A DNA stretch of 64,000 bases from Mesorhizobium sp. LSHC420B00 (GTDB taxonomy: Bacteria > Pseudomonadota > Alphaproteobacteria > Rhizobiales > Rhizobiaceae): assembly GCF_000503055.1 (NCBI RefSeq), contig NZ_AYVY01000012.1, positions 62,001-126,000 of the forward strand, given 5' to 3'. Position 1 is the first letter of the stretch. Every line of letters starts with the position of its first letter. Below the pieces are notes generated by a model. That model saw only the letters and a list, made by a program, of their open reading frames with translations, had not been told where the DNA came from and made no database searches. Both the position numbers and the translations under genes were made by a program. This document shows positions 18,643-27,307 of this stretch, in pieces.

Positions 18643-18670
18643 GTGACAGTTCGATGACAGTCGAGTGACG
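18643..18670 (-). promoter_or_regulatory. Pho-box-like direct repeat
   Basis: On the minus strand, 18660-18643 reads CTGTCAT-CGAA-CTGTCAC, which fits the PhoB box (7-bp half-site CTGTCAT, 4-bp spacer, CTGTCAY). A third weaker half-site (CGTCACT) sits one repeat further, so TGAC cores fall at 18644, 18655 and 18666, exactly 11 bp apart, one helical turn. It lies 39 bases upstream of the GTG of the phosphoglycerol-transferase-like gene and about 190 bases upstream of fabD; its orientation is towards fabD. Seen directly; PhoB binding is inferred. Confidence 0.6.
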
Positions 18671-18699
18671 CTTTTGTTGCGGGCCGGGGAACTATTGCA

Positions 18700-20625
18700 G
18701 TGGCAAAGACCAAGAAGAGCGCAGCCGAGGCCGCGCCACAGTTTCTCGAAGGCGATCCGGCCACCGGCTATCTGCCGGGGCGCAAATGGCCTGTCATCCG
18801 CTATGGCTTCATCAGCCTGTTGGCCGCGGCCATCCTGGTGTTCTCTATCGAATTGATCGTGCGCGGCAACTTTGCCGGCACCGTCGACTTCTTTCTGCAG
18901 CCCTTCAAACCCGGCTGGACCACAATCATCATTTTTGCGCTGATCCTCATAGGGCTCGACGCCGTGCTCGGCCGCAGCCATCAGAGCCTGATGATCCTCG
19001 CGCCGCTGACGTTGTCGCTGGCGTTCGTCGGCCACCAGAAGTCGCTCTATCTCGGCGATCCGCTCTATCCGACTGATTTCCTCTATTCTCGGCAGATCGT
19101 GGCGCTGATGCCGCTCCTGGTACGCGATCGCCCGGGAACCGCCATTGCCCTGGCGATCGGCGTCGTCGGCGGGCTGTCGCTTCTCGTCTATGGCTGGCGG
19201 CTATGGCGCCGCCGCGTTCCGGCGCTCAGCCACAAGGGCCGCCTTGCCCGACTGACGCTGACAGTGCCGCTGATCGCCTTCTTCGTCTCCATCATGGACT
19301 ATGCCACTTTCTCATGGACGCGCGACCGGCTGCAGATCATCCCGATCATGTGGGACCAGAAGGAAAACTATGCCTCGAACGGTTTTGCGCTCGCATTCGC
19401 GCTGAACGTCCCGATGGCCCATGTCTCGGCGCCGCCCGGCTATTCCGGCAAGGCGATCGAAGCGATCGGCAAACCGCAGGTGACGGCGTCGGTACCCGCC
19501 GAGAAGCCCGACATCATCGTCGTCATGAGCGAATCCTTCTGGGATCCGACCAAGCTGCCCGGCGTCACCATCACGCCCGACCCTATCCCCAATGTGCGGG
19601 CACTGCGCACGGGCTACATGTTCTCGCCCGAATTCGGCGGCATGACGGCCAACATCGAGTTCGAGGCCCTGACCGGCTTTTCCAACGCCTTCCTGCCGGC
19701 GGGCAGTATTCCCTACCAGCAATATGTGCGGACACCGACCCCGTCGCTGGCGACCTTCCTGAAAAGTCAGGGCTACCGGGCGCGCGCCATCCATCCCGGC
19801 ACCAACTGGTTCTGGAACCGGGGAGCCGTCTATGCCGATTTCGGCTTCAACGACTTCAAATCCGAGGAGACGTTGCCGCCCATGCAAAAACGCGGACCGC
19901 TCGCGTCGGACGCAGCGATGACCGACGAGATCATCCACGAGGCCGATACCAGCGCCGAGCCGGTCTTCTTTTTCGCCGTCAGCCTGCAGAACCACGGGCC
20001 GTATGAGCCCTATCGCTATAACAATCCGACCCATAAGGTGCAGGCGCCGATCAGCCAATGGGCACGTGAATCGCTGTTGAGCTACGCCGAAGGCTCTTCC
20101 GACGCGGACCGTGGCCTCGAGCGGCTGATCGAATGGGCGAAGAAACGCCAGCGGCCGACGGTCATCGCCTTCTTCGGCGACCATCTGCCGCCGCTTGGGC
20201 CGGTCTACGTCGAGACCGGTTTCCTGAAGGACAATGTCGCGCCGCGCAAGGAGGCGGCCGACCAGATGCTGCTGCACCACCAGACGCCGCTGATCGTCTG
20301 GTCAAACCGCAGCGGCCCGGCCGAGGATCTCGGCGCCGTCAGCCCAGCCTTCCTGCCCTATCATATCCTGAAGACTGCCGGCATCAGTCATCCCTATTAC
20401 ACCGGCTTCCTCGGCCAGTTGCGGGAGCACTACCGCGTCATCGACCGCAATTTGCTGTTGGCACCGGCGGGCGACGCCACCCCCGATTGGTCGCGTCAGA
20501 AAGAGATCGACCCGGCAATCCGCGACTTCCGTCTGCTGCAGTACGACATGATGTTCGGCAAGCGCCATGCGGCGCCCGATTTCTTCCCCGAAACCACACG
20601 CAAAGTGGCTGCGCACACGAGTTGA
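18700..20625 (+). CDS. LTA-synthase-like sulfatase-fold membrane protein (putative phosphoglycerol transferase)
   Basis: 641 aa. About five N-terminal membrane segments (between residues 30 and 215) are followed by a periplasmic alkaline-phosphatase-superfamily domain. Conserved features resemble LtaS/OpgB enzymes: DIIVVMSESFWD (metal Glu), GMTANIEFEALTGF (likely Thr nucleophile), the NHGPYEP His and FFGDHLPPLG (Asp-His metal pair). Such enzymes transfer phosphoglycerol from phosphatidylglycerol; in rhizobia the acceptor can be periplasmic cyclic glucan (CgmB), which is possible but unproven here. The start is GTG at 18700 with GGGGA nine bases upstream. A Pho-box-like repeat lies just upstream, suggesting phosphate control. 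Confidence 0.82.
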   Translation: MAKTKKSAAEAAPQFLEGDPATGYLPGRKWPVIRYGFISLLAAAILVFSIELIVRGNFAGTVDFFLQPFKPGWTTIIIFALILIGLDAVLGRSHQSLMILAPLTLSLAFVGHQKSLYLGDPLYPTDFLYSRQIVALMPLLVRDRPGTAIALAIGVVGGLSLLVYGWRLWRRRVPALSHKGRLARLTLTVPLIAFFVSIMDYATFSWTRDRLQIIPIMWDQKENYASNGFALAFALNVPMAHVSAPPGYSGKAIEAIGKPQVTASVPAEKPDIIVVMSESFWDPTKLPGVTITPDPIPNVRALRTGYMFSPEFGGMTANIEFEALTGFSNAFLPAGSIPYQQYVRTPTPSLATFLKSQGYRARAIHPGTNWFWNRGAVYADFGFNDFKSEETLPPMQKRGPLASDAAMTDEIIHEADTSAEPVFFFAVSLQNHGPYEPYRYNNPTHKVQAPISQWARESLLSYAEGSSDADRGLERLIEWAKKRQRPTVIAFFGDHLPPLGPVYVETGFLKDNVAPRKEAADQMLLHHQTPLIVWSNRSGPAEDLGAVSPAFLPYHILKTAGISHPYYTGFLGQLREHYRVIDRNLLLAPAGDATPDWSRQKEIDPAIRDFRLLQYDMMFGKRHAAPDFFPETTRKVAAHTS

Positions 20626-20664
20626 GCAGCGGCGGCGGAACGGCCGTTGGGCGACTGACGTCGT

Positions 20665-22209
20665 TCAGTTCGTCAAGTGCAGGTGCGAAATCGAGCTTCC
20701 GATTTTCAGGAACACGCTTTCGAGCTGGGTGACGTCGTTGGTCGGGTAATAATCCGACGGCGACGACGCGCAGGCCTCGTAGAGCTTGCGGTTGGCTGCG
20801 GTGTCGGCCTGCAGCAGTACTGTGAAGATCTGCACGTCCTGTTTCTTCAACGTGTTGCAGACATTGGTTGTCCAGTCGTCGACATTGCGCGCGGCCGCGG
20901 TCTGGTCGCTGGATCCGAACCGACCCGAAGCCAGGAACCCGTAAGAACCATAGTCCGACTTCTGTGGCGTATCCTTCGCGCCATAGACAACATTTTCGCC
21001 GTCGGTGAGCAGCAGCACCGTTTTGGTCGTGCCTGACGCCCTGAACGGCGCGCCGTCACTGTAGGGCGGTTCCGGCGAGAGTACCCGCATCCCCCATGAC
21101 AACCCTTCCGAAACATTGGTCCCCGAGCCGTTCCATTCGATCATCTCACTGACGGCCTTACGCAATTTGTCGAAATCGTCGGTCAGCGGCACTATCGGCG
21201 TCGGACAGGCCCGGTTTGGGCCGATGGTCAGGGGGCCTTTCTTGTCGTTGATCAGCTTCATCGTCGAAACACTGTACTTCGCGATGTCGCCGGTGAGGCC
21301 GGGAAGCAGGGTGATAACCGTATCGTCGAGATAGGAATTGTTGTAGCCGGCCGCCGAATTGCCATAGGAGCTGTTCGGATTTTTGGCGTTACCTGGATCG
21401 TCCGGCGCGAAATAGGGTACGAACAGGGTGTCCGGTTTGTTTTGGTCGGGCGAAATGTCGGAAACATTGTTGATTCCGGGCCGCGCCTCGACGCAGCCTC
21501 TCCATTCGACGCCCAATTGCTTGAACAGGTCCATATGGTTGACGCGCTTGCCGCCGACCAAGGGGAAATTGGCGCCATTGTTCGGCGATTTGCCGGCCAT
21601 GTCGATCCAGGCCGGATCGTAGTCCTCGCCCTTGACATTGACCGCGGTGACGAACGGCACCACTGCGACACGTACGCTGCGCGTCGGCGACTTCGCGGCT
21701 TGGAGCATATCGATCAAGCCCGTCGCCGCCGTCCGCAATGCGCCGATGCGGTCGTTGCTGGCCATCGACCCGGTATTGTCGAGCACCAGCACGACTTCGA
21801 GCTGATTGGTCGATTCGACGGCGCCGGCATCGACGGTGATGCGCTTGTCGTTGCCGAACAGGAAGGCGAAGTTCAAGTTGACATCGGCCGCGGCGACAGC
21901 CTTTGTCTGGATGTAATTGAGGCCCCTTTCGACGGTAAGCGTCGCTTCGGCGTTCCTCAACTCGCTGTGGCCGGCGACATTGGCCTGGAAGTAGCGGTCG
22001 AAGACGTCCTTGCGCGAAGCCTCGATGTCGCCGAGATGCGAAGATGCAAGGTTCGCGGCATCGAGCGCGTTCTGCAAGCTGACCTTGGCCCTCATCAAGG
22101 TGGACACGTCCACGGCAAAGGCGACGGCCGTCAGAACCGCAGGCAGCCCGAACGCCAGCATCAGGGCAAAGTTGCCGCTCTTCGAACGGCAGAATTTGTC
22201 GAACAGCAT
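20665..22209 (-). CDS. TadE/TadG-like pilus-assembly protein with vWA domain
   Basis: 514 aa. The N terminus has the Tad signature, a pilin-like membrane segment (SGNFALMLAFGLPAVLTAVA, residues about 11-35), followed by a von Willebrand A domain with a MIDAS-type motif LVLDNTGSM near residue 140 and LLLTDGENV further on. Such proteins are anchored in the inner membrane with a large periplasmic domain, and some take part in Flp/Tad pili. No other tad genes lie nearby, so its role here is uncertain. ATG 22209 (after GGGGA) is preferred over 22269. It is convergent with the sulfatase-fold gene. Confidence 0.82.
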   Translation of the reverse strand: MLFDKFCRSKSGNFALMLAFGLPAVLTAVAFAVDVSTLMRAKVSLQNALDAANLASSHLGDIEASRKDVFDRYFQANVAGHSELRNAEATLTVERGLNYIQTKAVAAADVNLNFAFLFGNDKRITVDAGAVESTNQLEVVLVLDNTGSMASNDRIGALRTAATGLIDMLQAAKSPTRSVRVAVVPFVTAVNVKGEDYDPAWIDMAGKSPNNGANFPLVGGKRVNHMDLFKQLGVEWRGCVEARPGINNVSDISPDQNKPDTLFVPYFAPDDPGNAKNPNSSYGNSAAGYNNSYLDDTVITLLPGLTGDIAKYSVSTMKLINDKKGPLTIGPNRACPTPIVPLTDDFDKLRKAVSEMIEWNGSGTNVSEGLSWGMRVLSPEPPYSDGAPFRASGTTKTVLLLTDGENVVYGAKDTPQKSDYGSYGFLASGRFGSSDQTAAARNVDDWTTNVCNTLKKQDVQIFTVLLQADTAANRKLYEACASSPSDYYPTNDVTQLESVFLKIGSSISHLHLTN

Positions 22210-22672
22210 TTTATCCCCAAAACCGCCTTGCTGGCGGCCGCGCGCGAACTGTTCGTTTTGCATTCGCATGATGAACGGCGGGTTGCCGCCACGCCCGCCG
22301 GCACGGGGAACTTCGCATGATGGTTAAGGTCAGGTTTCAGGAAATCCGTAAAACCTTGCCATCGAGGTCCGTTGTGCTCTGGAAGATAGGACGCTAGTCG
22401 AGCCGTTTGGCCTGTCGTTTGGCCTTGCTTTGCGGTCAAATTCCTGTATAGACGCCCGCAATCTGCCGGTCCTTGCTGGGGGCTGAACGGAGGGCCGGAG
22501 GTTTTCGAACCTTCGCGTGGAGCCAGAAGCGCTTCCGCCTCCCGTGTCTCCGCTCTCGACCGTCTCGTCATGCTCCTTTCTTCCCCGTCTTCGCAAGGAT
22601 TGCGGGTCAGAGAAGTTGCAGAGGCTTTTGCCGCCGGGAACCGGGAGAGAAACGAAGAAAGGCACGAACACT
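22210..22672. other. Divergent region with rpsF promoter and long leader
   Basis: 463 bases without a gene, between the TadG-like gene and rpsF. A sigma-70-type promoter for rpsF is visible at 22425-22452. This leaves about 215 nt of untranslated leader before the rpsF ATG. The leader is G/C rich and contains CCGGGAACCGGG at about 22636-22647, near the ribosome site. Nothing else recognisable was found; frames open across it are antisense or out-of-frame extensions. Confidence 0.6.
22425..22452 (+). promoter_or_regulatory. Sigma-70-type promoter for rpsF-rpsR
   Basis: TTGCTT (22425-22430), a 16-base spacer and TATAGA (22447-22452) match the housekeeping consensus for -35 and -10. Transcription would start at about 22459, giving a leader of roughly 215 nt before the rpsF ATG at 22673. 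Confidence 0.55.
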
Positions 22673-23173
22673 ATGGCTCTATACGAACATGTGTTTCTTG
22701 CCCGGCAGGACCTCTCGCAGCAGCAGGTCGATGCGCTTGTCGAACAGTACAAGGGCGTCCTCACCGCGAATGGCGGGTCCGTCGGCCGGGTCGAGAACTG
22801 GGGACTGAAGTCCCTCACCTACCGGGTCAACAAGAACCGGAAGGCATATTATACACTCATGGACATCACCTGCCCGCCGGCCGCGCTCAATGAGATGGAG
22901 CGCCAGATGGGCCTGTCCGAGGACGTGCTGCGTTTCCTGACCATCAAGGTCGATGCGCATGAGGAAGGCCCGTCGGCAATGATGCAGAAGCGCGAAGAGC
23001 GCTCGGAACGCGGCGGCTTCGGCGACCGCGACCGTGGCGATCGTGGCCCGCGCTCATTCGGCGACCGCGATCGCGGTGACCGTGCTGATCGTCCGCCGCG
23101 CAGCTTCGGCGATGGCGGTGCCGATCGTGGCCCGCGCCGTCCGCGCGAAGGCTTTGAAGGAGCCGCAGAATAA
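22673..23173 (+). CDS. rpsF: 30S ribosomal protein S6
   Basis: Small-subunit protein that binds 16S rRNA together with S18. 166 aa: residues 1-95 are the normal S6 fold ([38 protein letters not shown]), then an unstructured tail rich in Arg, Gly and Asp with repeated GDRDRGDR and PRSFGD blocks. Such tails are usual in Mesorhizobium and relatives. ATG at 22673 was chosen because the fold starts there, although the frame is open further up. Its TAA overlaps the rpsR ATG by one base (TAATG). Confidence 0.97.
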   Translation: MALYEHVFLARQDLSQQQVDALVEQYKGVLTANGGSVGRVENWGLKSLTYRVNKNRKAYYTLMDITCPPAALNEMERQMGLSEDVLRFLTIKVDAHEEGPSAMMQKREERSERGGFGDRDRGDRGPRSFGDRDRGDRADRPPRSFGDGGADRGPRRPREGFEGAAE

Positions 23174-23421
23174 TGGTCGACATCAACCAGATCCCAACCC
23201 GGCGCCCCTTCCACCGTCGCCGCAAGACTTGCCCGTTCTCCGGCGCCAACGCGCCGAAGATCGACTACAAGGACGTGCGGCTTCTGCAGCGCTACATTTC
23301 CGAGCGCGGCAAGATCGTGCCGTCGCGCATCACCGCCGTCAGCCAGAAGAAGCAGCGCGAACTCGCCAAGGCGATCAAGCGCGCCCGCTTCCTCGGCCTG
23401 CTGCCCTACGTGGTCCGCTAA
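23173..23421 (+). CDS. rpsR: 30S ribosomal protein S18
   Basis: 82-aa basic protein that pairs with S6 on the small-subunit platform. Typical motifs: [37 protein letters not shown] and the C-terminal [16 protein letters not shown]. Translation is coupled to rpsF by a one-base overlap. A palindromic repeat and a strong terminator lie immediately downstream, so rpsF-rpsR forms a separate transcript from rplI. Confidence 0.98.
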   Translation: MVDINQIPTRRPFHRRRKTCPFSGANAPKIDYKDVRLLQRYISERGKIVPSRITAVSQKKQRELAKAIKRARFLGLLPYVVR

Positions 23422-23433
23422 GACTGATTAGTT

Positions 23434-23482
23434 GACCATGATCTTATCCGAAAACCGGTTTCCAGTTTTCGGGATCATGGTC
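23434..23482. repeat. Rhizobial intergenic palindromic element
   Basis: A 49-base nested palindrome: outer arms GACCATGATC / GATCATGGTC (10 bp, perfect) and inner arms CCGAAAAC / GTTTTCGG (8 bp, perfect). From memory, elements with this layout (catgatc ... ccgaaaaccggtttcca ... ttttcgg gatcatg) are scattered in many Mesorhizobium and related genomes. It lies just after rpsR and before the terminator. A short relative lies at 56772-56797. Confidence 0.75.
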
Positions 23483-23488
23483 TAGCCA

Positions 23489-23514
23489 GCGGGCGGTTCG
23501 CCGCCCGCTTTTTT
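23489..23514 (+). terminator. Rho-independent terminator of rpsF-rpsR
   Basis: Perfect 8-bp GC stem GCGGGCGG / CCGCCCGC with a TTCG tetraloop, followed by TTTTTT. It ends the S6-S18 transcript and separates it from rplI. Confidence 0.92.
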
Positions 23515-23696
23515 CACCGGCCACGACGGGCGTAGCTGGATCGAACACCAAATCCCGGGTTGGATTTCGACAAGAGATCCTAACTGCCGCGACAGGCAGG
23601 ACAGCGACACAGGCGGCGACGCCCCAGCTTCCTGACCTGTTCCAGACAATTCGGCGCCGATCCTGAGGATAGGTGCCCAAGCGAAGGAACAAAACC

Positions 23697-24281
23697 ATGG
23701 AAGTCATTCTTCTCGAACGCGTTTCCCGGCTCGGCCAGATGGGCGACACCGTCAAGGTCAAGGACGGGTTCGCCCGCAATTTCCTGCTGCCGCAGGGCAA
23801 GGCGCTGCGCGCCAACGAAGGTAACAAGAAGAAGTTCGAGGGACAGCGCGCCCAACTCGAGGCCCGCAACCTGGAGCGCAAGTCCGAGGCCGCGCAGATT
23901 GCTGAAAAGCTCGACGGCAAGAGCTTCATCGCCGTGCGCTCGGCCGGCGAGACCGGCCAGCTCTATGGTTCGGTCTCGACGCGCGACATCGCCGAGCTGT
24001 TGACGGCGGAAGGTTTTTCGGTGAACCGCAACCAGATCCTTCTCAATCAGCCGATCAAGACCATCGGGGTCACCAACGTGGCGATCGCGCTGCACCCGGA
24101 AGTCGAGGTCACCATCACGCTCAACATTGCCCGCACGGCCGACGAAGCCGAACGCCAGGCCAAGGGCGAAACGCTGACCACCGCCGAAGCCATCTACGGC
24201 GAAGACATCAACGACAATGCGCGGCCGGAAAATTTCTTCGATCCGAACGCGGAGTTCGAGGGCGGCGAAGACAACGGCTGA
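23697..24281 (+). CDS. rplI: 50S ribosomal protein L9
   Basis: 194 aa. The N-terminal rRNA-binding domain is [19 protein letters not shown] and [17 protein letters not shown], then a long connecting helix ([20 protein letters not shown]), then the C-terminal domain ([17 protein letters not shown]). An acidic C-terminal extension of about 45 residues ending EFEGGEDNG is typical of rhizobial L9. ATG 23697 follows AAGGA with good spacing. It has its own transcript after the rpsR terminator and is followed by another terminator at 24324. Confidence 0.97.
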   Translation: MEVILLERVSRLGQMGDTVKVKDGFARNFLLPQGKALRANEGNKKKFEGQRAQLEARNLERKSEAAQIAEKLDGKSFIAVRSAGETGQLYGSVSTRDIAELLTAEGFSVNRNQILLNQPIKTIGVTNVAIALHPEVEVTITLNIARTADEAERQAKGETLTTAEAIYGEDINDNARPENFFDPNAEFEGGEDNG

Positions 24282-24323
24282 TCGTTGTTCGCCGGCATTC
24301 GTCGGCTAATACCTATCTGGACC

Positions 24324-24355
24324 AATGCCCGGGCCTCGCACCCGGGCATTTTTAT
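24324..24355 (+). terminator. Rho-independent terminator of rplI
   Basis: Ten-base stem AATGCCCGGG / CCCGGGCATT with loop CCTCGCA (24334-24340), followed by a T run. It lies 43 bases after the L9 stop codon. Confidence 0.88.
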
Positions 24356-24433
24356 GCCAAATGGAACTTTTCGAACCCCTATATCTTGATGCAGAATAGG
24401 ACAGCATGTCTGGCCGAGAGGGGACAATTGGTC

Positions 24434-25723
24434 ATGAATATTCTGCTTAAGCGCGTTCTCGACCGCCTGGTCCGCACAGGCAATCTCAAGGTGACAGGGC
24501 CGCAAGGCTCGATGGTGACTTTCGGTGACGGCAGCGGCGAGCCGGTGCACATGCACATCAAGACAAGGCATGCCGAGCGCGCCATCACTTTTGATCCGAT
24601 GCTGGCGGTGCCGGAAGCCTACATGGACGGTGAACTCGACATTATCGAGGGCGGCGTGCTGGGGGTGATGCGCATTGCGTTCCAGAACATGGGCAGCGGC
24701 GGCATCGATGCCACCTGGTCGAAGGCGATCGAGGGTCTGCGCCACGCCTTCCGGCGCCTGCAGCAGATCAACACGGCGTCGCGGGCGCGCCGCAACGTGC
24801 AGCGCCACTACGATCTGTCGGGCGACCTCTATCGCCTCTTCCTCGATGAGGACATGCAGTATTCCTGCGCCTATTTCGAGCAGCCGGACATGACGCTCGA
24901 TGAGGCCCAGGCAGCCAAGAAGCGCCACATCGCCGCCAAGCTCAGGTTGAAAGCGGGCCAGACGGTACTCGACATCGGCTCCGGCTGGGGCGGGCTTGGC
25001 CTCTATCTCGCCAAGGCGTTCGACGTCGACGTGCAAGGCGTGACGCTGTCGACCGAGCAGCACGGCGTCGCCACCGACCGCGCGCACGCGCAAGGCCTGC
25101 AAAACCGGGTGCATTTCGACCTCAAGGACTATCGCGAGCTCAATGAGCGTTTCGACCGCATCGTCTCGGTCGGCATGTTCGAGCATGTCGGCGTCAATCA
25201 TTTCCGTACCTTCTTCGACAAGTCGGCGACGCTGCTGAAGCCGGACGGTGTCATGCTGCTGCACACGATCGGCCGTTCCGGTGTGCCGTGGGCGACCAGC
25301 GCCTTCATTCGCAAATACATCTTCCCGGGCGGCTATATCCCGTCGCTCTCCGAAGTGATGCCGGCTATCGAAAAGTCGGGGCTCGTCGTCACCGACATCG
25401 AGGTTCTGCGGCTGCATTATGCCGAGACGCTGAAGCATTGGGGCGAGCGCTTTGCCGCCAACCGCGACAAGGCCAAGGCGATCTATGACGAGCGCTTCTG
25501 CCGCATGTGGGAGTTCTATCTTGCCGCCTCGGAAGCTGCCTTCCGATGGCAGGATCTGGTGATCTTCCAGATCCAGATCGCCAAGAAGAACGACACGCTG
25601 CCGGTGACGCGCGACTACATGGCCAGTTGCGAGAAGGCGCTGGAGATGCGCGATCTTGGACGTCGTGAAAAGGCTCCTGCCGCCAAGCCCACTCGCCGCC
25701 GCAAGGTGGCAGATCCGGAGTAG
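24434..25723 (+). CDS. cfa: Cyclopropane-fatty-acyl-phospholipid synthase
   Basis: Adds a methylene group from S-adenosylmethionine to cis-unsaturated acyl chains of membrane phospholipids, usually as cells enter stationary phase or acid stress. 429 aa: N-terminal lipid-binding domain, then the SAM-binding motif [16 protein letters not shown] near residues 180-195, GVTLSTEQ, and SVGMFEHVG near 250. ATG 24434 (MNILLKRVL) follows GAGAGGGGA; the open frame upstream was not used. The Lys/Arg-rich C terminus ([12 protein letters not shown]) is unusual only in composition. Rhizobia often have two cfa copies; only this one is visible. Confidence 0.93.
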   Translation: MNILLKRVLDRLVRTGNLKVTGPQGSMVTFGDGSGEPVHMHIKTRHAERAITFDPMLAVPEAYMDGELDIIEGGVLGVMRIAFQNMGSGGIDATWSKAIEGLRHAFRRLQQINTASRARRNVQRHYDLSGDLYRLFLDEDMQYSCAYFEQPDMTLDEAQAAKKRHIAAKLRLKAGQTVLDIGSGWGGLGLYLAKAFDVDVQGVTLSTEQHGVATDRAHAQGLQNRVHFDLKDYRELNERFDRIVSVGMFEHVGVNHFRTFFDKSATLLKPDGVMLLHTIGRSGVPWATSAFIRKYIFPGGYIPSLSEVMPAIEKSGLVVTDIEVLRLHYAETLKHWGERFAANRDKAKAIYDERFCRMWEFYLAASEAAFRWQDLVIFQIQIAKKNDTLPVTRDYMASCEKALEMRDLGRREKAPAAKPTRRRKVADPE

Positions 25724-25805
25724 ACTGCCGGCGATCGCGCCATTGCCGCTTGCCATTGCCGGCTGGCACGCTGAAAAAGGTCTCGTCAACGCGGGACCTT
25801 TTTTC

Positions 25806-26129
25806 ATGACCTACCTCCTCTACGTCGCCGCCGCACTTGCCGAGATCGCCGGCTGCTTCTCGTTCTGGGCGTGGTGGCGGCTGGATAAGTCGCCGCTGTG
25901 GTTGGCGCCCGGTCTCGTCTCACTGGTGCTATTCGCGTGGCTGCTGGCGCTTGTCGACACCAGTGCGGCGGGCCGGGCCTATGCCGCCTATGGCGGCATC
26001 TACATTGCCGCCTCGCTGGTCTGGCTATGGTTGGCGGAAGGCGTGCACCCCGACAGTTGGGATCTTGCCGGTGCCACGATGTGCATCATTGGCGCCTCGG
26101 TCATCGTGCTCGCACCTCGGGCTGCGTAG
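25806..26129 (+). CDS. YnfA family membrane protein
   Basis: 107-aa integral membrane protein with four predicted helices, the usual length for YnfA (UPF0060). It has the family motifs [20 protein letters not shown] and [20 protein letters not shown]. YnfA proteins resemble small multidrug transporters and have been linked to efflux in some bacteria; the function here is unproven. The ATG at 25806 begins at the first helix. It lies three bases upstream of the Rsm22-type gene, so the two are probably cotranscribed. Confidence 0.9.
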   Translation: MTYLLYVAAALAEIAGCFSFWAWWRLDKSPLWLAPGLVSLVLFAWLLALVDTSAAGRAYAAYGGIYIAASLVWLWLAEGVHPDSWDLAGATMCIIGASVIVLAPRAA

Positions 26130-26132
26130 ACC

Positions 26133-27101
26133 ATGGAACTGCCCGCCCCGCTTAGACAAGGCGTCGACCGCCTTCTCGAACAGGTGCCGTTGCCGATGAT
26201 CAAGCAAGCGGCCAAGACGCTGTCGGACCGCTACCGCGCCGAGTTGCGCGATGGCCGCCTGCACATGGCCGAAGAAATGGCGGTTAAGGCCTATCTGGCA
26301 ACGCGGCTTCCGGCGACCTATGCGGCCGTCCGTGCCAGCCTCGATGCGGTGGGCGAGTCTCGGCCCGACTATGCTCCGAAGACCTTGCTCGATGTCGGCG
26401 CCGGCCCTGGCACGGTGCTTTGGGCCACAATCGATCTCTGGCCCGATCTCGAACAGGCAGTGCTGCTCGAGGCCGGTGCCGCGGTGCGGCGGGTCGGCGA
26501 GGCGCTTGCCGCCGAGACAATCCATGCCAAGACCGCCTGGCTGACCGGCGACGTCACCATCGACCTGGTCGATCTGGAGCCGGCCGAGCTGGTGACTTCG
26601 GCCTATGTGCTGGATGAGATCGCGCCGGCATCGCTGGCAAAACTAATCGACCGGCTCTGGCAGCTGACCGCCGACACGCTGCTGGTCGTCGAGCCAGGCA
26701 CGCCGGCCGGCTGGCAGCGCATCCTTGCCGTGCGGCGGCAGCTGATCGAGGCGGGGGCGCACGTGCTCGCGCCCTGCCCGCATGAGGCGCCCTGCCCACT
26801 TGTCGCTCCCGACTGGTGCCATTTCGCCCGCCGCGTCGCCCGCTCGCGCCTGCACCGTCTGGCCAAGGATGCCGAGGTGCCGTGGGAGGACGAAAAGTTC
26901 ATCTTTGTCGCCGCTTCCCGTCATCCGGCCGCTCCGCCCCGCGCGCGGGTGATCGCACCGCCGAAATCGGGCTCCGGCAAGGTCTTGCTGAAGCTTTGCC
27001 AACAGGATGGTCATGCCGCCGAGCGACTGTTCACGAAGCGCGACGGCGAGACGTTCAAGGCCGCGCGGCGACTGGACTGGGGTGACGCCTTGCCGGAATG
27101 A
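26133..27101 (+). CDS. Rsm22-family methyltransferase-like ribosome assembly protein
   Basis: 322 aa, related to mitochondrial Rsm22/METTL17, which binds the small ribosomal subunit during assembly. A SAM-type motif, LLDVGAGPGTVLWA, lies near residues 88-101. A cysteine cluster, CPHEAPCPLVAPDWC (near 220-234) with a further Cys in LLKLCQQ, matches the iron-sulfur ligands described for the family. The C terminus DGETFKAARRLDWGD is conserved. Whether bacterial members still methylate rRNA is unclear. Only three bases separate it from the YnfA gene. Confidence 0.82.
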   Translation: MELPAPLRQGVDRLLEQVPLPMIKQAAKTLSDRYRAELRDGRLHMAEEMAVKAYLATRLPATYAAVRASLDAVGESRPDYAPKTLLDVGAGPGTVLWATIDLWPDLEQAVLLEAGAAVRRVGEALAAETIHAKTAWLTGDVTIDLVDLEPAELVTSAYVLDEIAPASLAKLIDRLWQLTADTLLVVEPGTPAGWQRILAVRRQLIEAGAHVLAPCPHEAPCPLVAPDWCHFARRVARSRLHRLAKDAEVPWEDEKFIFVAASRHPAAPPRARVIAPPKSGSGKVLLKLCQQDGHAAERLFTKRDGETFKAARRLDWGDALPE

Positions 27102-27307
27102 TCGGCAGCTATTTTCCTGTTTTGTTCTCGCCCAAGAACGGTTAGGCTCGCCATCTTGATTCGAGTCAATCGAGATTCTTTCCACCGAAGTATCTTGGCT
27201 GTGAATCGCGGGCATCAAAGTTGGTTGGTTGGGGACTGATGCAGATAAGTCATCACCGACTTGTCTCGTTCTGATATCGAGAGACCGGGATCAGGACCGG
27301 GGACATC

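Noticed and set aside
18454..18699. sigma-70 promoter for the phosphoglycerol-transferase-like gene
   Set aside because: No -35/-10 pair with acceptable spacing was found; only the Pho-box-like repeat is reported.
24194..25807. 537-codon minus-strand frame
   Set aside because: Antisense to rplI and cfa, whose proteins are well supported; its sequence is low-complexity (HHVGERR-like) and unlike any family.
27150..27185. tRNA-like TTCGAGTC pattern
   Set aside because: Only a short T-arm resemblance; no acceptor stem or anticodon arm could be folded.
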